The position numbers were made by a program, and so were the translations under genes. A DNA stretch of 54,024 nucleotides from Oscillospiraceae bacterium (GTDB lineage: Bacteria; Bacillota; Clostridia; Oscillospirales; Ruminococcaceae): NCBI GenBank assembly GCA_017399625.1, contig JAFQBT010000004.1, forward strand, positions 1 through 54,024, written 5' to 3'. The notes beneath the pieces were generated by a model. That model saw only the letters and a program-made list of their open reading frames with translations. It did no database searches and was not told where the DNA came from. Below, piece after piece: positions 16,576 to 25,607 of the stretch. Every line of letters starts with the position of its first letter. Position 1 is the first letter of the stretch.

Positions 16576-17052
16576 ATGTTAAAGAAAAAAAGCGGGAATG
16601 AATTTTCGGAAAAAGAGCTTTTCGGAAAGGAAAACGGCACACCGGAAACACAGCAGAGCCCGGAGGAAAGAGCCGAAACCGCCATTGCGGAGCTTAGGAA
16701 CCGATATTCCGAAAAGGTGATGGAGCAATTTGAAAACGAGGCAAAAAAGCTCCGTGAGGAAAGGGATGCGGCGCTCCGGGAAAACTGGATTCTTCAGCAG
16801 AGGGCGGAGGCGGCTCTTCCGGAACAACTTGCTGCAGCGGGAATCAACGGCGGAGCAACCGAAACAGGACTTGCAAATCTCAGGGCGCAATTCCAGGGAA
16901 ACAGAAACGATATCCGAAAAGGCTATCTTGATGAACTTGGCGAGGCCGGAAGCGAAAGCAGAAAGGAAATTCTTGAGAATGAAAGGGATTTCAACAAGGA
17001 ATGGCTTGAATATCTCCTTGGAATTGCAAAGAAGGACGCGGAGGAGAGATGA
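16576..17052 (+). CDS. Phage virion-associated protein of unknown function
   Basis: This 158-residue protein is highly charged and helical. Residues 55-95 look like a coiled coil (KLREERDAALRENWILQ). A central AAAGINGGATETGLANLRAQ segment and QGNRNDIRKGYLDEL resemble short motifs seen in proteins between capsid and tail genes of Clostridia prophages; this resemblance is from memory and not a firm family call. It follows the capsid gene by 84 bases with an AAGGAG site. It might be an internal virion or connector protein. Function not established. Confidence 0.55.
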   Translation: MLKKKSGNEFSEKELFGKENGTPETQQSPEERAETAIAELRNRYSEKVMEQFENEAKKLREERDAALRENWILQQRAEAALPEQLAAAGINGGATETGLANLRAQFQGNRNDIRKGYLDELGEAGSESRKEILENERDFNKEWLEYLLGIAKKDAEER

Positions 17053-17085
17053 GAAAAGGAAGGAATTTTGTGAATGTCATTAAAG

Positions 17086-17132
17086 AATCCCCCCGCCACT
17101 GCGTGGCCCTCCCCCCTTTGACAAGGGGGGCT
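17086..17132. repeat. Host interspersed repeat inside the phage operon
   Basis: AATCCCCCCGCC, a short hairpin ACTGCGT, then CCCCCCTTTGACAAGGGGGG. It is the inverse of the repeat at 53816-53872, with a different hairpin head, and sits between two phage genes. Confidence 0.7.
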
Positions 17133-17152
17133 TATGAGGAAGGTGATTTTGG

Positions 17153-19192
17153 ATGCCGAAGATTCTGAATTTTGAAAATTATTCCGCGCCGGTGAAAAAG
17201 ATTCTTGAGATAACGTCCTTTGCGGGGATAGATCTTTCCTCAGCTCCGGCGGACGTTGACAGAAGAAGAAGTCCGGATGCGCCGAATATGATGCCGGATG
17301 CACTTGGAAATCCGGTGAAGCGTCCGGGATATACGTTCGTTGAAAACCTTGGCGGAAGGATCAACGGAAGCTTTGCCCTTGGTGAAAAAAGGGTTATTCA
17401 TGCGGGGGACAGTCTTTTCCTCGACGGAGAGAAAATCTGGGACGGAATGGCGGACGAAATTTCCACAGCGCAGGTTATCGGCGAAAGACTTTATATTTTT
17501 GACGGATTCGAGGCTCTTGTTTTTGACGGAAACGACGTTCATCCCCTTTGCGACGGGGCTTATGTTCCGACGGTGCTCATTTCGAAGAATGCGGACGAGG
17601 CAGAAATTGAAACGGTGCTCAAAGGCGACGGAATGAGCACGGAATTTTCCGTTGAGCACGGGACGAAGGAAATTATCTCGGTTTCCGTCGGAGGTCTGAG
17701 CACGGAATATTCCTTCGCTGACGGGAAAATCGTTTTTGAATCTGCTCCGGCAGAGGGCGATGAAATCAGAATAAAAGTGCTTGCCGGACAGGAACCCGGC
17801 GGAAATCTTAAGGAGGAATTCAACCTTATTTCCCGTAGATGGAAGGAGAGCTTTCTTTGCAGAACCGGAACGGAAAAGAAATTCAGTCTTTCGAAAAAGC
17901 ATCTTTCCGAAGGGGCAATCATGGCATGGGTCATGGATGAAAACGGCGGGATGATTGAAAAAACCGAAGGAGAGGATTTTTTCGCAGACCGGGAGGAAGG
18001 AAAAATCGAATTTTTCGAACCGGTTCCGAAGGCTCCGGTTTCAGGCGAAGATAACCTTATCATCGAGGCGGAAAAATATTTTGAGGGTTATGAAAACCGG
18101 ATAAACCGTTGCAGAAGGAGCATTGCTTTTGATTCCGGCGGCACTTCCGGAAGGATTTTTCTTTGCGGAAACCCGGCGGAAATGAACAGGGATTTCTGGT
18201 GCGCCGCCGGCGACCCAAGTTACTGGCCGGATAACTATTATTCGGATATCGCTTCCGGAGAAGCGGAGATAATCGGATATTCCATCATCGGCGGATATCT
18301 TGCGGCGCATATTTCCCCGGCTTCTGACGGAAGAAGCATTGTTCTCCGGGAGGCAAAACTGGACGAGGACGGAAACATGAGTTTTCCGATTGTAAGGCAT
18401 CTTCAGGGCGAGGAGGCTGCTTCGCCGAACAGCTTTATCTATATGGAAAAGGAGCCGCTTTTTCTTACGAAAAGGGGAGTTTATGCCATAACTTCGGAGG
18501 ATGTTTCCGGCGAAAAATACACCCAGAACAGGAGCTTTTATATCAACAAGGCGCTTTGCAGGGAGGATATCAAAAACGCGTTCTGCGCCGGATGGAAGCA
18601 GTTTTATCTTATTTCCGCCGGAAGAAAGCTCTATCTTCTCGACACCGGCCAGCGCAGTTACGGAAGGGGAGAACCTCTTTCCGCAAGCCAGTATGAATGT
18701 TACCTCTGGGACGGATTCGAGGCAAGGATACTTTGGGAAGATGGCGGAAATCTCTTTTTCGGGGACAGCGAGGGAAATATTTTTTGCTTTACCGAAGGAA
18801 AATATTCCGACGACGGTAAGGCGATAAATGCTTACTGGACTTTGCCGGATTTTTCCGGGGATATTTTCTGGAAGAACAAGACCATCAGAACCGTTGCCAT
18901 CGAAGCGGCGGCTTTTCCCCAGAACGAAATCCGGCTTGAGCTCAAGAAGGACGGATTCTGGAGCGTGCTGAGGGAATGGAAGAGCAGGATTTCGTTCTTT
19001 TCCTGGAATGCGCTTAACTGGGGAGATTTTACATGGAGCGGAAACGGAGAACCGAGAACTCTTACCCTGCAAACGAAAATCAGGAAGGCGGATAAAATCG
19101 GATTCCGCATCGTTTGCGACAAGGCGGATAAGGCCTTCGGGCTTTACGGTTTTTCGATTGAATACACCGAAAACGGAAGATTCGGGAAATGA
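17153..19192 (+). CDS. Large beta-rich phage protein, candidate tail nozzle/DNA stabilisation protein
   Basis: A 679-residue protein. Its opening (FAGIDLSSAPADVDRRRSPD, then NMMPDALGNPVKRPGY near 45-62) has the pattern of short-tailed phage nozzle proteins such as P22 gp10: a strand followed by NM and a RPGY turn. The rest is beta-propeller-like, with repeated KRVIHAGDSLFL, ERLYIFDGFEAL and RKLYLLDTG strands and a WTLPDFSGDIFWKNKTIR stretch typical of such proteins. The nozzle closes the portal channel after packaging. Its size, with no tape measure or tube genes near, supports a short tail. Identification is from pattern and context only. Confidence 0.6.
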   Translation: MPKILNFENYSAPVKKILEITSFAGIDLSSAPADVDRRRSPDAPNMMPDALGNPVKRPGYTFVENLGGRINGSFALGEKRVIHAGDSLFLDGEKIWDGMADEISTAQVIGERLYIFDGFEALVFDGNDVHPLCDGAYVPTVLISKNADEAEIETVLKGDGMSTEFSVEHGTKEIISVSVGGLSTEYSFADGKIVFESAPAEGDEIRIKVLAGQEPGGNLKEEFNLISRRWKESFLCRTGTEKKFSLSKKHLSEGAIMAWVMDENGGMIEKTEGEDFFADREEGKIEFFEPVPKAPVSGEDNLIIEAEKYFEGYENRINRCRRSIAFDSGGTSGRIFLCGNPAEMNRDFWCAAGDPSYWPDNYYSDIASGEAEIIGYSIIGGYLAAHISPASDGRSIVLREAKLDEDGNMSFPIVRHLQGEEAASPNSFIYMEKEPLFLTKRGVYAITSEDVSGEKYTQNRSFYINKALCREDIKNAFCAGWKQFYLISAGRKLYLLDTGQRSYGRGEPLSASQYECYLWDGFEARILWEDGGNLFFGDSEGNIFCFTEGKYSDDGKAINAYWTLPDFSGDIFWKNKTIRTVAIEAAAFPQNEIRLELKKDGFWSVLREWKSRISFFSWNALNWGDFTWSGNGEPRTLTLQTKIRKADKIGFRIVCDKADKAFGLYGFSIEYTENGRFGK

Positions 19193-19201
19193 GGCGAAGC
19201 T

Positions 19202-19435
19202 ATGGAACTTTTTCTTACGGCGGTTTTGTTCTTCGGGCTTGGTTTTCTTTTTGGAAAAAGGGCGCCGGAGGAAAAAACTTTTTTTGACGAAAACAAAGGG
19301 CAGGAAAATTTTGAACTCCGGAACGGATTCGGCGTTACGAAAGACAAAAACCCGACCTTTGCGGAACAATGGATGAATATTCTTAATTACAGCGGCGAAA
19401 GCCAGACGGAGGTGGATTATGAAGAAACCGAATGA
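19202..19435 (+). CDS. Small phage membrane protein
   Basis: A 77-residue protein with one N-terminal hydrophobic helix (about 3-17, FLTAVLFFGLGFLFG) and a hydrophilic tail containing PTFAEQWMNILNYSG. It lies between the nozzle candidate and the portal gene and overlaps the latter by 17 bases. GAGGCGAAGC precedes the ATG. The function is unknown. It may be an inner-membrane or virion-entry protein; the hydrophobic helix is the only visible clue. Confidence 0.65.
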   Translation: MELFLTAVLFFGLGFLFGKRAPEEKTFFDENKGQENFELRNGFGVTKDKNPTFAEQWMNILNYSGESQTEVDYEETE

Positions 19436-20960
19436 GGTTACTCCGAAGAGGATCTGGAACGAATACCTCCGGGGGGAGGATTATCACAGACAGATCGGAC
19501 TTCATGAAACGGTAAGGAAAAACGAGGATTTTTATAACGGCGAGCAATGGAAGGGGCTTAATGCTCCGGACCTTGAAAAGCCGGTTATCAATATTTTCAA
19601 AAGGGCGGTAACCTATCTTGGAAGCCAGATTATCAGCGATGACGTCGGAATCAGCCTTGAACCTTTCGGCGGGAACGAAAAAATCTCGGAAGTCTGTAAA
19701 ATCCTTGGCGGAGAGATAAACAGGGCTGTTGAAATCACAAAGGCGAAAACAAAGAACAGGGAACTCATAAAGGATGCGGCAATTTCCGGCGACGGAGCTT
19801 TTTATGCATGGTTCGACCCGGAAAAGGGAAAAAACGGCGAAATCGAGCTTGAAAATATCGACGGCGAAAAGGTTATTTTTGCAAACCCTTTTGAGCAGGA
19901 TGTTCAGCGGCAGAAAAGCATCATTATAATCAAAAGGATGATGATTGAGGACGCAAGGGAGCTTGCGAAAGCGAACAGGGTTCCGGAGGAGGAAATCGAA
20001 AAAATCGTTCCGGATTCGGGAGCGGGTTATTCCGGAGAGGAAAATGACCCGGGAAGGGAACTTGTTACCGTTCTGCTGAGGTTCTGGAAAGAGGACGGAT
20101 GCGTCTGGTTTTCCGAAAGCACGAAGGACATTTTTATCCGAAAACCCGTTAAGACCGGCGCAAAAATCTATCATCTTGCGTGGATGCCCTGGGAAAGAAG
20201 GCGCGGTTCCTATCACGGAAACGCGGTTATGACGCCATATATCCAGAACCAGATTTACGTCAACAAGATGTGGGCGCTGGCGATGGTTTACAGCAGCAAG
20301 ATGGCATGGCCCCAGAGATTTTATGATGCGACAAAAATCCGCGGTAATCTTTCCAACAAAGTGGGACAGGCAATCGGAGTTGCCGGCGACCCGAAAGCGG
20401 CAATATGGTTCGATTCCCCTGCGGGAAATATGAGCGCGCAGGTTCTTGAACTTGTTGACCGCACCATTCAATATACAAAGGAGAGCCTTGGAATCAACGA
20501 TGCGGCCCTTGGCAACGTAAAGCCGGAAAACACTTCCGCAATTATTGCAGCATCGGAGCAGAGCGCGGCTCCCCTTATCTTCCAGAGACTTGCAAATCAC
20601 CAGCTCTGGGAGGATCTTGTTCATATTTTCATCGACATCATCAGGGAGATGTACGGAATCCGGGAGATTTATTCCGAAGGAACCCTTCCGGACGGAGGAA
20701 AGGTTTTTGAAAAGAAGGATTTCGATTTTTCGAAAATCGATTACGATGCCTTTGAAATAAAGGTCAACATCGGCAGCGCATCTTACTGGAGCCAGCTTAT
20801 GCAGGTGCAGACCATGGATGCGTTCTTCAAAAACGGAATCATCGAGGATGCGGTGACCTATCTTGAACATATTCCCGGGGAATATATTTCCGGAAAGGGC
20901 GAGCTTCTTGAAAAATTAAGAGAAAGAAAAAACGAAGGAGGGATAGCTGATGGCGCTTGA
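19419..20960 (+). CDS. Phage portal protein
   Basis: This 513-residue protein has the portal pattern: an early RKNEDFYNGEQW helix region, KPVINIFKRAVTYLGSQI, the wing segment with VIFANPFEQDVQ, and the helical stem ETAIIAAS-like stretch ENTSAIIAASEQSAAPLIF. The long-stem layout without tail-joining gene next to it fits P22-like or T7-like portals. The portal forms the twelve-fold ring through which DNA enters. Its place here, after the capsid and nozzle genes instead of directly after terL, is unusual. The start has a GGAGG site; the end overlaps the next gene by 11 bases. Confidence 0.82.
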   Translation: MKKPNEVTPKRIWNEYLRGEDYHRQIGLHETVRKNEDFYNGEQWKGLNAPDLEKPVINIFKRAVTYLGSQIISDDVGISLEPFGGNEKISEVCKILGGEINRAVEITKAKTKNRELIKDAAISGDGAFYAWFDPEKGKNGEIELENIDGEKVIFANPFEQDVQRQKSIIIIKRMMIEDARELAKANRVPEEEIEKIVPDSGAGYSGEENDPGRELVTVLLRFWKEDGCVWFSESTKDIFIRKPVKTGAKIYHLAWMPWERRRGSYHGNAVMTPYIQNQIYVNKMWALAMVYSSKMAWPQRFYDATKIRGNLSNKVGQAIGVAGDPKAAIWFDSPAGNMSAQVLELVDRTIQYTKESLGINDAALGNVKPENTSAIIAASEQSAAPLIFQRLANHQLWEDLVHIFIDIIREMYGIREIYSEGTLPDGGKVFEKKDFDFSKIDYDAFEIKVNIGSASYWSQLMQVQTMDAFFKNGIIEDAVTYLEHIPGEYISGKGELLEKLRERKNEGGIADGA

Positions 20961-21717
20961 AAAAATTAAGGAAAGCGATCTTTCGGGAAAAGGTGTTCTT
21001 GGTCAGGCGGAAGTTCCGGGACTTTCCGCATTGGAAATGCAGGCGGCTGTTGAACAGATAGTCCGCGAAATCGCCATTCCGAAAATAAACGAGGTCATCG
21101 AATATATCGCCGGAAAGGTTGCGACCCAGGAGGATCTTGGAAAGCTCCTTATTGAGGCAGGAACCGTTACTTCCGTTTTCGGAAGAGCGGGTGCGGTAAA
21201 AGCGCAGAAAGGCGATTATACCGCAGAGATGGTCGGCGCAGCAAAAACCGAGCACGCAAGGGAACATGCTCTTGATGGCTCAGACCCGGTTCTTCCGGCA
21301 AATATCGGTGCGGCGGAAAGAAACCATGCTCACGGAAGCATAAGTGCCGACGGAAAAATCGGCAACGCAAACGGAATGGTGCTCATGACCGGTCTTGGCG
21401 GAAAAATTGAGGCAAAGGCAAAAAACGAAGCGGGTTTTGTTGTTCCGCCGGTTGTTGCGGATATTTCCGGAAGTTTTACTGCGGAGGACAACAGAATTTA
21501 TTTCGGAAACGGGATTTCGGATTTTGTCTTTTCCTGCGACGAGGGAAAAACAGCGGAATGCAGGGGATTCATCACCTTTGGCGTTCCGGGAACCATCAGC
21601 CTTTCCGGGTTCGATTATATCGACGATCCGGAGGATATTTCCCTTGCGGAAGAGGGAAGCAGATGGGAATTTGATCTTTCCTACGGCTGTCTTATTATCC
21701 GGAGAAGGAGTGAATAA
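20950..21717 (+). CDS. Phage tail fibre-like protein
   Basis: A 255-residue protein. After a helical start it carries TVTSVFGRAGAVKAQKGDYT and EMVGAAKTEHAREHALDGSD, motifs common in phage fibre shafts, and a NIGAAERNHAHGS repeat. The C-terminal third is a beta domain (FIFG and IRRRS end). It probably forms a trimeric fibre or its base joined to the short tail. The gene is coupled to portal by an 11-base overlap and to the next gene by a 3-base gap. Receptor not known. Confidence 0.72.
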   Translation: MALEKIKESDLSGKGVLGQAEVPGLSALEMQAAVEQIVREIAIPKINEVIEYIAGKVATQEDLGKLLIEAGTVTSVFGRAGAVKAQKGDYTAEMVGAAKTEHAREHALDGSDPVLPANIGAAERNHAHGSISADGKIGNANGMVLMTGLGGKIEAKAKNEAGFVVPPVVADISGSFTAEDNRIYFGNGISDFVFSCDEGKTAECRGFITFGVPGTISLSGFDYIDDPEDISLAEEGSRWEFDLSYGCLIIRRRSE

Positions 21718-21720
21718 GCC

Positions 21721-22302
21721 TTGGCACTGATCGATTTTTATGTCAGAAACCAGAAGCTTTCGAAAAACGGGCCGAAAATTGTTTCCGATTCGGTTAACTA
21801 TGTTGATTTTTCCTTCACCTTCAAAACCGACGACTGGGACGGAGCGGATAAATGGATAATCCTCCGAAAAGGGGATGAGATTTACAGGGTGAATCTCATA
21901 AGTGATTCCGTTCCGAAGGAGGCGGGACTTAATCTTCCGGAGGGAATCTGGCATGTTTCGCTTTTTGGCGAAAAGGCCGAAGGCAGCAGGATCACCACAA
22001 ATTCCGTCACCATAGAGGTTGAAAAAAGCTCCGTTTCCGATGGGGAGGTTCTTCCGGTTATTGAACTTTCGGAAGCAGAGCAGATTTCCGCAAAGGCGCA
22101 GAGCGCTTTTGATATGGCGAAGGAGATTATGGATAAAATCGAATCCGGCGAAATAGGCGGCGGAAGCGGCGGAAGCGGAACCCAGGGACCTGCCGGCGAG
22201 GACGGTTATACCCCGGTCAGGGGAATCGATTACTGGACCGCGGAGGACATTGCGGAGATAAAAAGCTATGTTGATGAAGCGATCCTCGGAGGTGAATGGT
22301 GA
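21721..22302 (+). CDS. Phage baseplate/fibre adaptor with BppU-like N-domain and collagen-like segment
   Basis: The 193-residue protein starts with a TTG right after the preceding stop. Residues 1-105 match the pattern of the BppU N-terminal immunoglobulin-like domain of Gram-positive phages (IDFYVRNQKLSKNGPKIVSD, later ITTNSVTIEVE). A helix follows, then a Gly-rich linker and a collagen-like stretch GTQGPAGEDGYTPVRGIDY, ending with AEIKSYVDEAI, a trimerising helix. It likely links the tail to the receptor-binding protein of the next gene, with which it is nearly contiguous. Confidence 0.72.
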   Translation: MALIDFYVRNQKLSKNGPKIVSDSVNYVDFSFTFKTDDWDGADKWIILRKGDEIYRVNLISDSVPKEAGLNLPEGIWHVSLFGEKAEGSRITTNSVTIEVEKSSVSDGEVLPVIELSEAEQISAKAQSAFDMAKEIMDKIESGEIGGGSGGSGTQGPAGEDGYTPVRGIDYWTAEDIAEIKSYVDEAILGGEW

Positions 22303-24576
22303 ATGAGCATTGATTCAAAAATGACCGCTCTTGCGGATGAGCTCCGGTTTTCCGCCGGAATTTCCGGAGGGCTTTCCATTGACAATATGATAATCGCCGC
22401 CGCCGGAAGCCCTTCCGTTTCCGGAAACGTTCCGGATTATGTCCGAAAAGAAGCGGAAAGAACTGCGGCGGAAGTCAGGGCTTTTCAGAGCGGGGATTCC
22501 CTTTCGTTCATTGCTTTTTCCGACAGGCACGTTCAGCCGGATTATCAGGAGAGCATTCTTCATGCGTCCATGGGAGCGAAAATCATCCGGGGACTTGTTC
22601 CCATTGATTTTACCGCGGACCTCGGGGATATGGTGCTTGGGGCTGGTTCGGATTCCTTTGAGGGGCACATGGAAAATCTTCTTGATTCCCTGCGGCTCCG
22701 TTCCGTTGCGGAAACGGACTTCAACCTTATCGGAAACCACGATTCCAACGTTTATAATCCGGAAATCAGCCTTTCGCCGGAGGTGCTCGGAAAATATTCG
22801 GTCCGCTTCAACAAAAAAGGCGCATCCTGCCCAGAGGAAGCGGAAAGAGGATATTTTTATTATGATTTTCCGGAGAAAAAGACGAGGGTAATCTGCCTTA
22901 ATTCATCGGACACCGGGGATTTTTCAAAAATCAGCCCGGAGAGCAACGGCGACGGACATTATATCGGAAAAGCACAGCTGGAATGGTTTGTTTCTGCGCT
23001 GGATATGAGCGGAAAGGACGGTTGGAGGATAATCGTTCTTTCCCATCACCCTATCCATTGGGGAAATTCCATGAACGCGGTGCTCGGAATCCTGAACGGT
23101 TATATCGGCGGCACCGCAGGAAACGTTTCTGCGGTGCTTGAATCCGGTGAAATCCCTTTTGATTTTTCCGGGAAAAACGGAGCGAAGCTTATCGGCTGCT
23201 TCAACGGGCATCTGCATAATTTTGTTTACGGAAAAAGGGGAGAAAACGAAATCTGCCAGATGACCACCCCGAACGCCTGTTTTGACAGGAACAACGAATA
23301 CGGTTCGGCGGATTATCCGGAGGAATTCCGCAGAAAATTCGGAGATATTACAGAAGCGGAGGACGGAACGATTTTTGCGGTGAACTACCCGAAAACCGAA
23401 AAAACCGGAAAGGACACGGCTTTTTGCGTTTATACCCTTGATTTTGAAAAGGGAATCATTTCCGCGGTCTGTTACGGAGCGGGAACGGACAGAATCCTCA
23501 GCTGGTCGCAGGAGATTTTTTATCTTGTTACCGCGAACCTTGAAAATGCGGAAATGAGCGGCGGAAAAACCGTTCCGGAAGGGGAGAGCTATTATTCGGA
23601 AATTGTTCCGGAGGAGGGCTTTTCCATCGAAAGCGTTTCCGTCAAAATGGGCGGAACGGATATTACGGATTCCGCTTATTCTGACGGAACAATCAGCATT
23701 GAAAAGGTCACTGGGGATATCGTGATCGAAGTTATTGCAAAGGCTATCGTTTCCTATAAAAACCTCGTTCCTCTTTCTGTTGATGCAGGCGGAAATATCT
23801 TCAACGGAACAGGTTATAAAGAGGGATACAGACTCAACAGCAGCGGCGGCGAAACGGAATTTTCCGGCGCGGTCTGTTCCGGATTTATTCCATATGCCGT
23901 GGGCGATATTATCCGCGCTTTCGGAACGAAGGAAAGCAACGCCGGGAACTCCGCTTTTTATATTGTTTTCTATGATTCCGCTTTTGCAAAGCTCGGGGCA
24001 TATCCCCTTGCATCCGGTGAAGGAAGGACTTTTGAGGAATTTGACGGAAAATATATTGCCGAAGTGAACAGCGCAGATTCCGCTTTTGAACCCTGTTTTT
24101 CCGAAGGGGAATATTTCAGGATTTCAATGCCGGAATGCGCCGCGGAGGATTTTGTTGTTACCGTCAACGAGGAAATAAAACACACCGGCGAAAGCACATA
24201 TACGAACATGATTCCGGTTTCAGTTGGAACGGACGGAAATATCTATAACGGCACCGGATTCAAAGAGGGTTACAGAATTTCCACTTCCTCCGGCAATGAA
24301 TCCGCCGCAAGCGGAATTTCCGTCACCGGATTTATTCCCATAACCTCTCCCTCCACCGTAAGGGTAAAGGATATCGGAATGGGAGTTGAACAATCCACCT
24401 GGGCGGTTTATGACAGCAATTTTGCCTTTGTTTCCGGCGGTTACTGCAACAGCACTTTTGGAGCAGAGGACGAAAACGGAACAAGAAGCTATACCTGGGA
24501 GCTGAACGGATACCTGAGGATTTCCGGTATTTTCGGCGAAAACCCGGTTGTTACTGTTAATGAGGAGATAAAATGA
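22303..24576 (+). CDS. Receptor-binding protein with metallophosphoesterase domain and duplicated C-terminal module
   Basis: This 757-residue protein has a calcineurin-like phosphoesterase domain: FSDRH (73-76), DLGDM (106-110), GNHD (144-147), SHHPIHW (247-253) and NGHLHN (301-306). All metal ligands are present, apart from D-R-H replacing the usual D-x-H, which still keeps both ligands. Such domains on phage tails can cut teichoic acid or other phosphodiesters of the cell wall. From residue 485 a module of about 130-145 residues occurs twice (YKNLVPLSVDAGGNIFNGTG; from 633 YTNMIPVSVGTDGNIYNGTG), each ending VVTVNEEIK. The host receptor is unknown. Confidence 0.82.
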   Translation: MSIDSKMTALADELRFSAGISGGLSIDNMIIAAAGSPSVSGNVPDYVRKEAERTAAEVRAFQSGDSLSFIAFSDRHVQPDYQESILHASMGAKIIRGLVPIDFTADLGDMVLGAGSDSFEGHMENLLDSLRLRSVAETDFNLIGNHDSNVYNPEISLSPEVLGKYSVRFNKKGASCPEEAERGYFYYDFPEKKTRVICLNSSDTGDFSKISPESNGDGHYIGKAQLEWFVSALDMSGKDGWRIIVLSHHPIHWGNSMNAVLGILNGYIGGTAGNVSAVLESGEIPFDFSGKNGAKLIGCFNGHLHNFVYGKRGENEICQMTTPNACFDRNNEYGSADYPEEFRRKFGDITEAEDGTIFAVNYPKTEKTGKDTAFCVYTLDFEKGIISAVCYGAGTDRILSWSQEIFYLVTANLENAEMSGGKTVPEGESYYSEIVPEEGFSIESVSVKMGGTDITDSAYSDGTISIEKVTGDIVIEVIAKAIVSYKNLVPLSVDAGGNIFNGTGYKEGYRLNSSGGETEFSGAVCSGFIPYAVGDIIRAFGTKESNAGNSAFYIVFYDSAFAKLGAYPLASGEGRTFEEFDGKYIAEVNSADSAFEPCFSEGEYFRISMPECAAEDFVVTVNEEIKHTGESTYTNMIPVSVGTDGNIYNGTGFKEGYRISTSSGNESAASGISVTGFIPITSPSTVRVKDIGMGVEQSTWAVYDSNFAFVSGGYCNSTFGAEDENGTRSYTWELNGYLRISGIFGENPVVTVNEEIK

Positions 24577-24875
24577 AAAGACGAAGAATGATGATGGCGG
24601 AAGGGCTTTTCTGGGTTTTTCTTGATTTCAGCCTTGAGCAAAACGAAAATGTTTTTGTTGAATTTTGCGGAACAAAATACCGGAGCGGAATCATCCGATG
24701 CAGGGAAGGGGATATCATCACCTGCAAACTCAATCCGGGAAATCTGAATTCCGCAATTTATCTTGACGGGGAAAGAATCGGCGAGGCTTTTCCGGTCAGC
24801 GAATATGAACTTTCCGTCATGGGAAATGTCCGGATAAGGGCGGAGGACGGAAATATTTATATCACAACAAAATAA
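24573..24875 (+). CDS. Small phage protein, unknown
   Basis: A 100-residue protein not assigned to a family. It overlaps the receptor-binding gene by four bases. After a basic start (KRRRMMM) it looks mostly beta, with ENVFVEFCGTKYRSG and NSAIYLDGERIGEAF strands and an ending VRIRAEDGNIYITTK. It resembles a small beta-sandwich, perhaps a tail-tip accessory or capping protein for the fibre encoded just upstream. Nothing more can be said from sequence. Confidence 0.6.
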   Translation: MKRRRMMMAEGLFWVFLDFSLEQNENVFVEFCGTKYRSGIIRCREGDIITCKLNPGNLNSAIYLDGERIGEAFPVSEYELSVMGNVRIRAEDGNIYITTK

Positions 24876-24894
24876 CGGAAAAGGAGGAAGACTT

Positions 24895-25269
24895 TTGACA
24901 GTAAAGGAATGTTATGAACAGGCGGTGGGTTTTCTTCCGGAAAATCCGGAAGAAAACACCGGAATGCAGAAATACGCCGTAAGCTGGTGCAATTTTCTTC
25001 TTGCGGAAACCTTCCAAAACGAAAATATCTGCAGAAAGGCAAAAAAACTTCCGCAGATCACGGAAATTCCGAAAGTTTCCGATATGGGGGAGGAGATCCC
25101 CTATGACGAGGAAATGGTAAGGGCGGTTTTTCCTTATGGAATGGCAAGATGGGCTTTCAGGGAAAGCGAGGATGTTTCCGGAAGCCGTGAATATTACAGG
25201 CTTTATGCCATTGCCCTTGCGGAGGCAACTCCGGTTACCGAAGAGGAAATCGAGGACGTTTACGGCTGA
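24895..25269 (+). CDS. Phage protein, possible head-tail adaptor
   Basis: A 124-residue helical protein with TTG start and AAGGAGG site. The opening VKECYEQAVGFLPE and later WCNFLLAETFQNENICRKA and YGMARWAFRESEDVSGSREY are like small helical connector proteins that sit between portal and tail (gp6- or T7 gp11-like size). In other phages such genes lie next to the portal, but here it is 4 kb downstream beside the lysis genes. The adaptor call is inference from length and helix pattern only. Confidence 0.5.
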   Translation: MTVKECYEQAVGFLPENPEENTGMQKYAVSWCNFLLAETFQNENICRKAKKLPQITEIPKVSDMGEEIPYDEEMVRAVFPYGMARWAFRESEDVSGSREYYRLYAIALAEATPVTEEEIEDVYG

Positions 25270-25296
25270 AAAAACATTTATGGAAGGGAGAAGAAT

Positions 25297-25593
25297 TTGG
25301 ACAGCGAAGAAATTGCAAGGGAACATCAGCTTATCTTCGATCTTGCAAAATCCAACAAAAGGAGAATCGATAACCTTGAGGAGGAGCAGAAGGAGCTGAG
25401 AAACCTTACTCAGGCGGTCACCCAGATGGTGACCGAACAGAAGAACATGCGCGACGACCTTGCGGAAATGAAGGACGACGTCAAGCAGATTAAGGAAAAA
25501 CCCGGCAGAAGATGGGATTCCATGGCGGAGCGGGTGCTCAATCTTATAACCGCTGCTGTGGTTGCGTGGATGCTGGGACAGATCGGTCTTTGA
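25297..25593 (+). CDS. XhlA-like haemolysin/holin-associated protein
   Basis: A 98-residue protein with TTG start. Residues 1-70 are a coiled coil (RIDNLEEEQKELRNLTQAVT) and the end carries one transmembrane helix (LITAAVVAWMLGQIGL). This is the architecture of XhlA, a lysis accessory protein first known from the defective Bacillus phage PBSX, where it works with a holin and an amidase. The holin and amidase genes follow directly, as in PBSX. Confidence is good for the type and lower for the exact role. Confidence 0.8.
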   Translation: MDSEEIAREHQLIFDLAKSNKRRIDNLEEEQKELRNLTQAVTQMVTEQKNMRDDLAEMKDDVKQIKEKPGRRWDSMAERVLNLITAAVVAWMLGQIGL

Positions 25594-25607
25594 TAGGAGG
25601 CGGAAAA

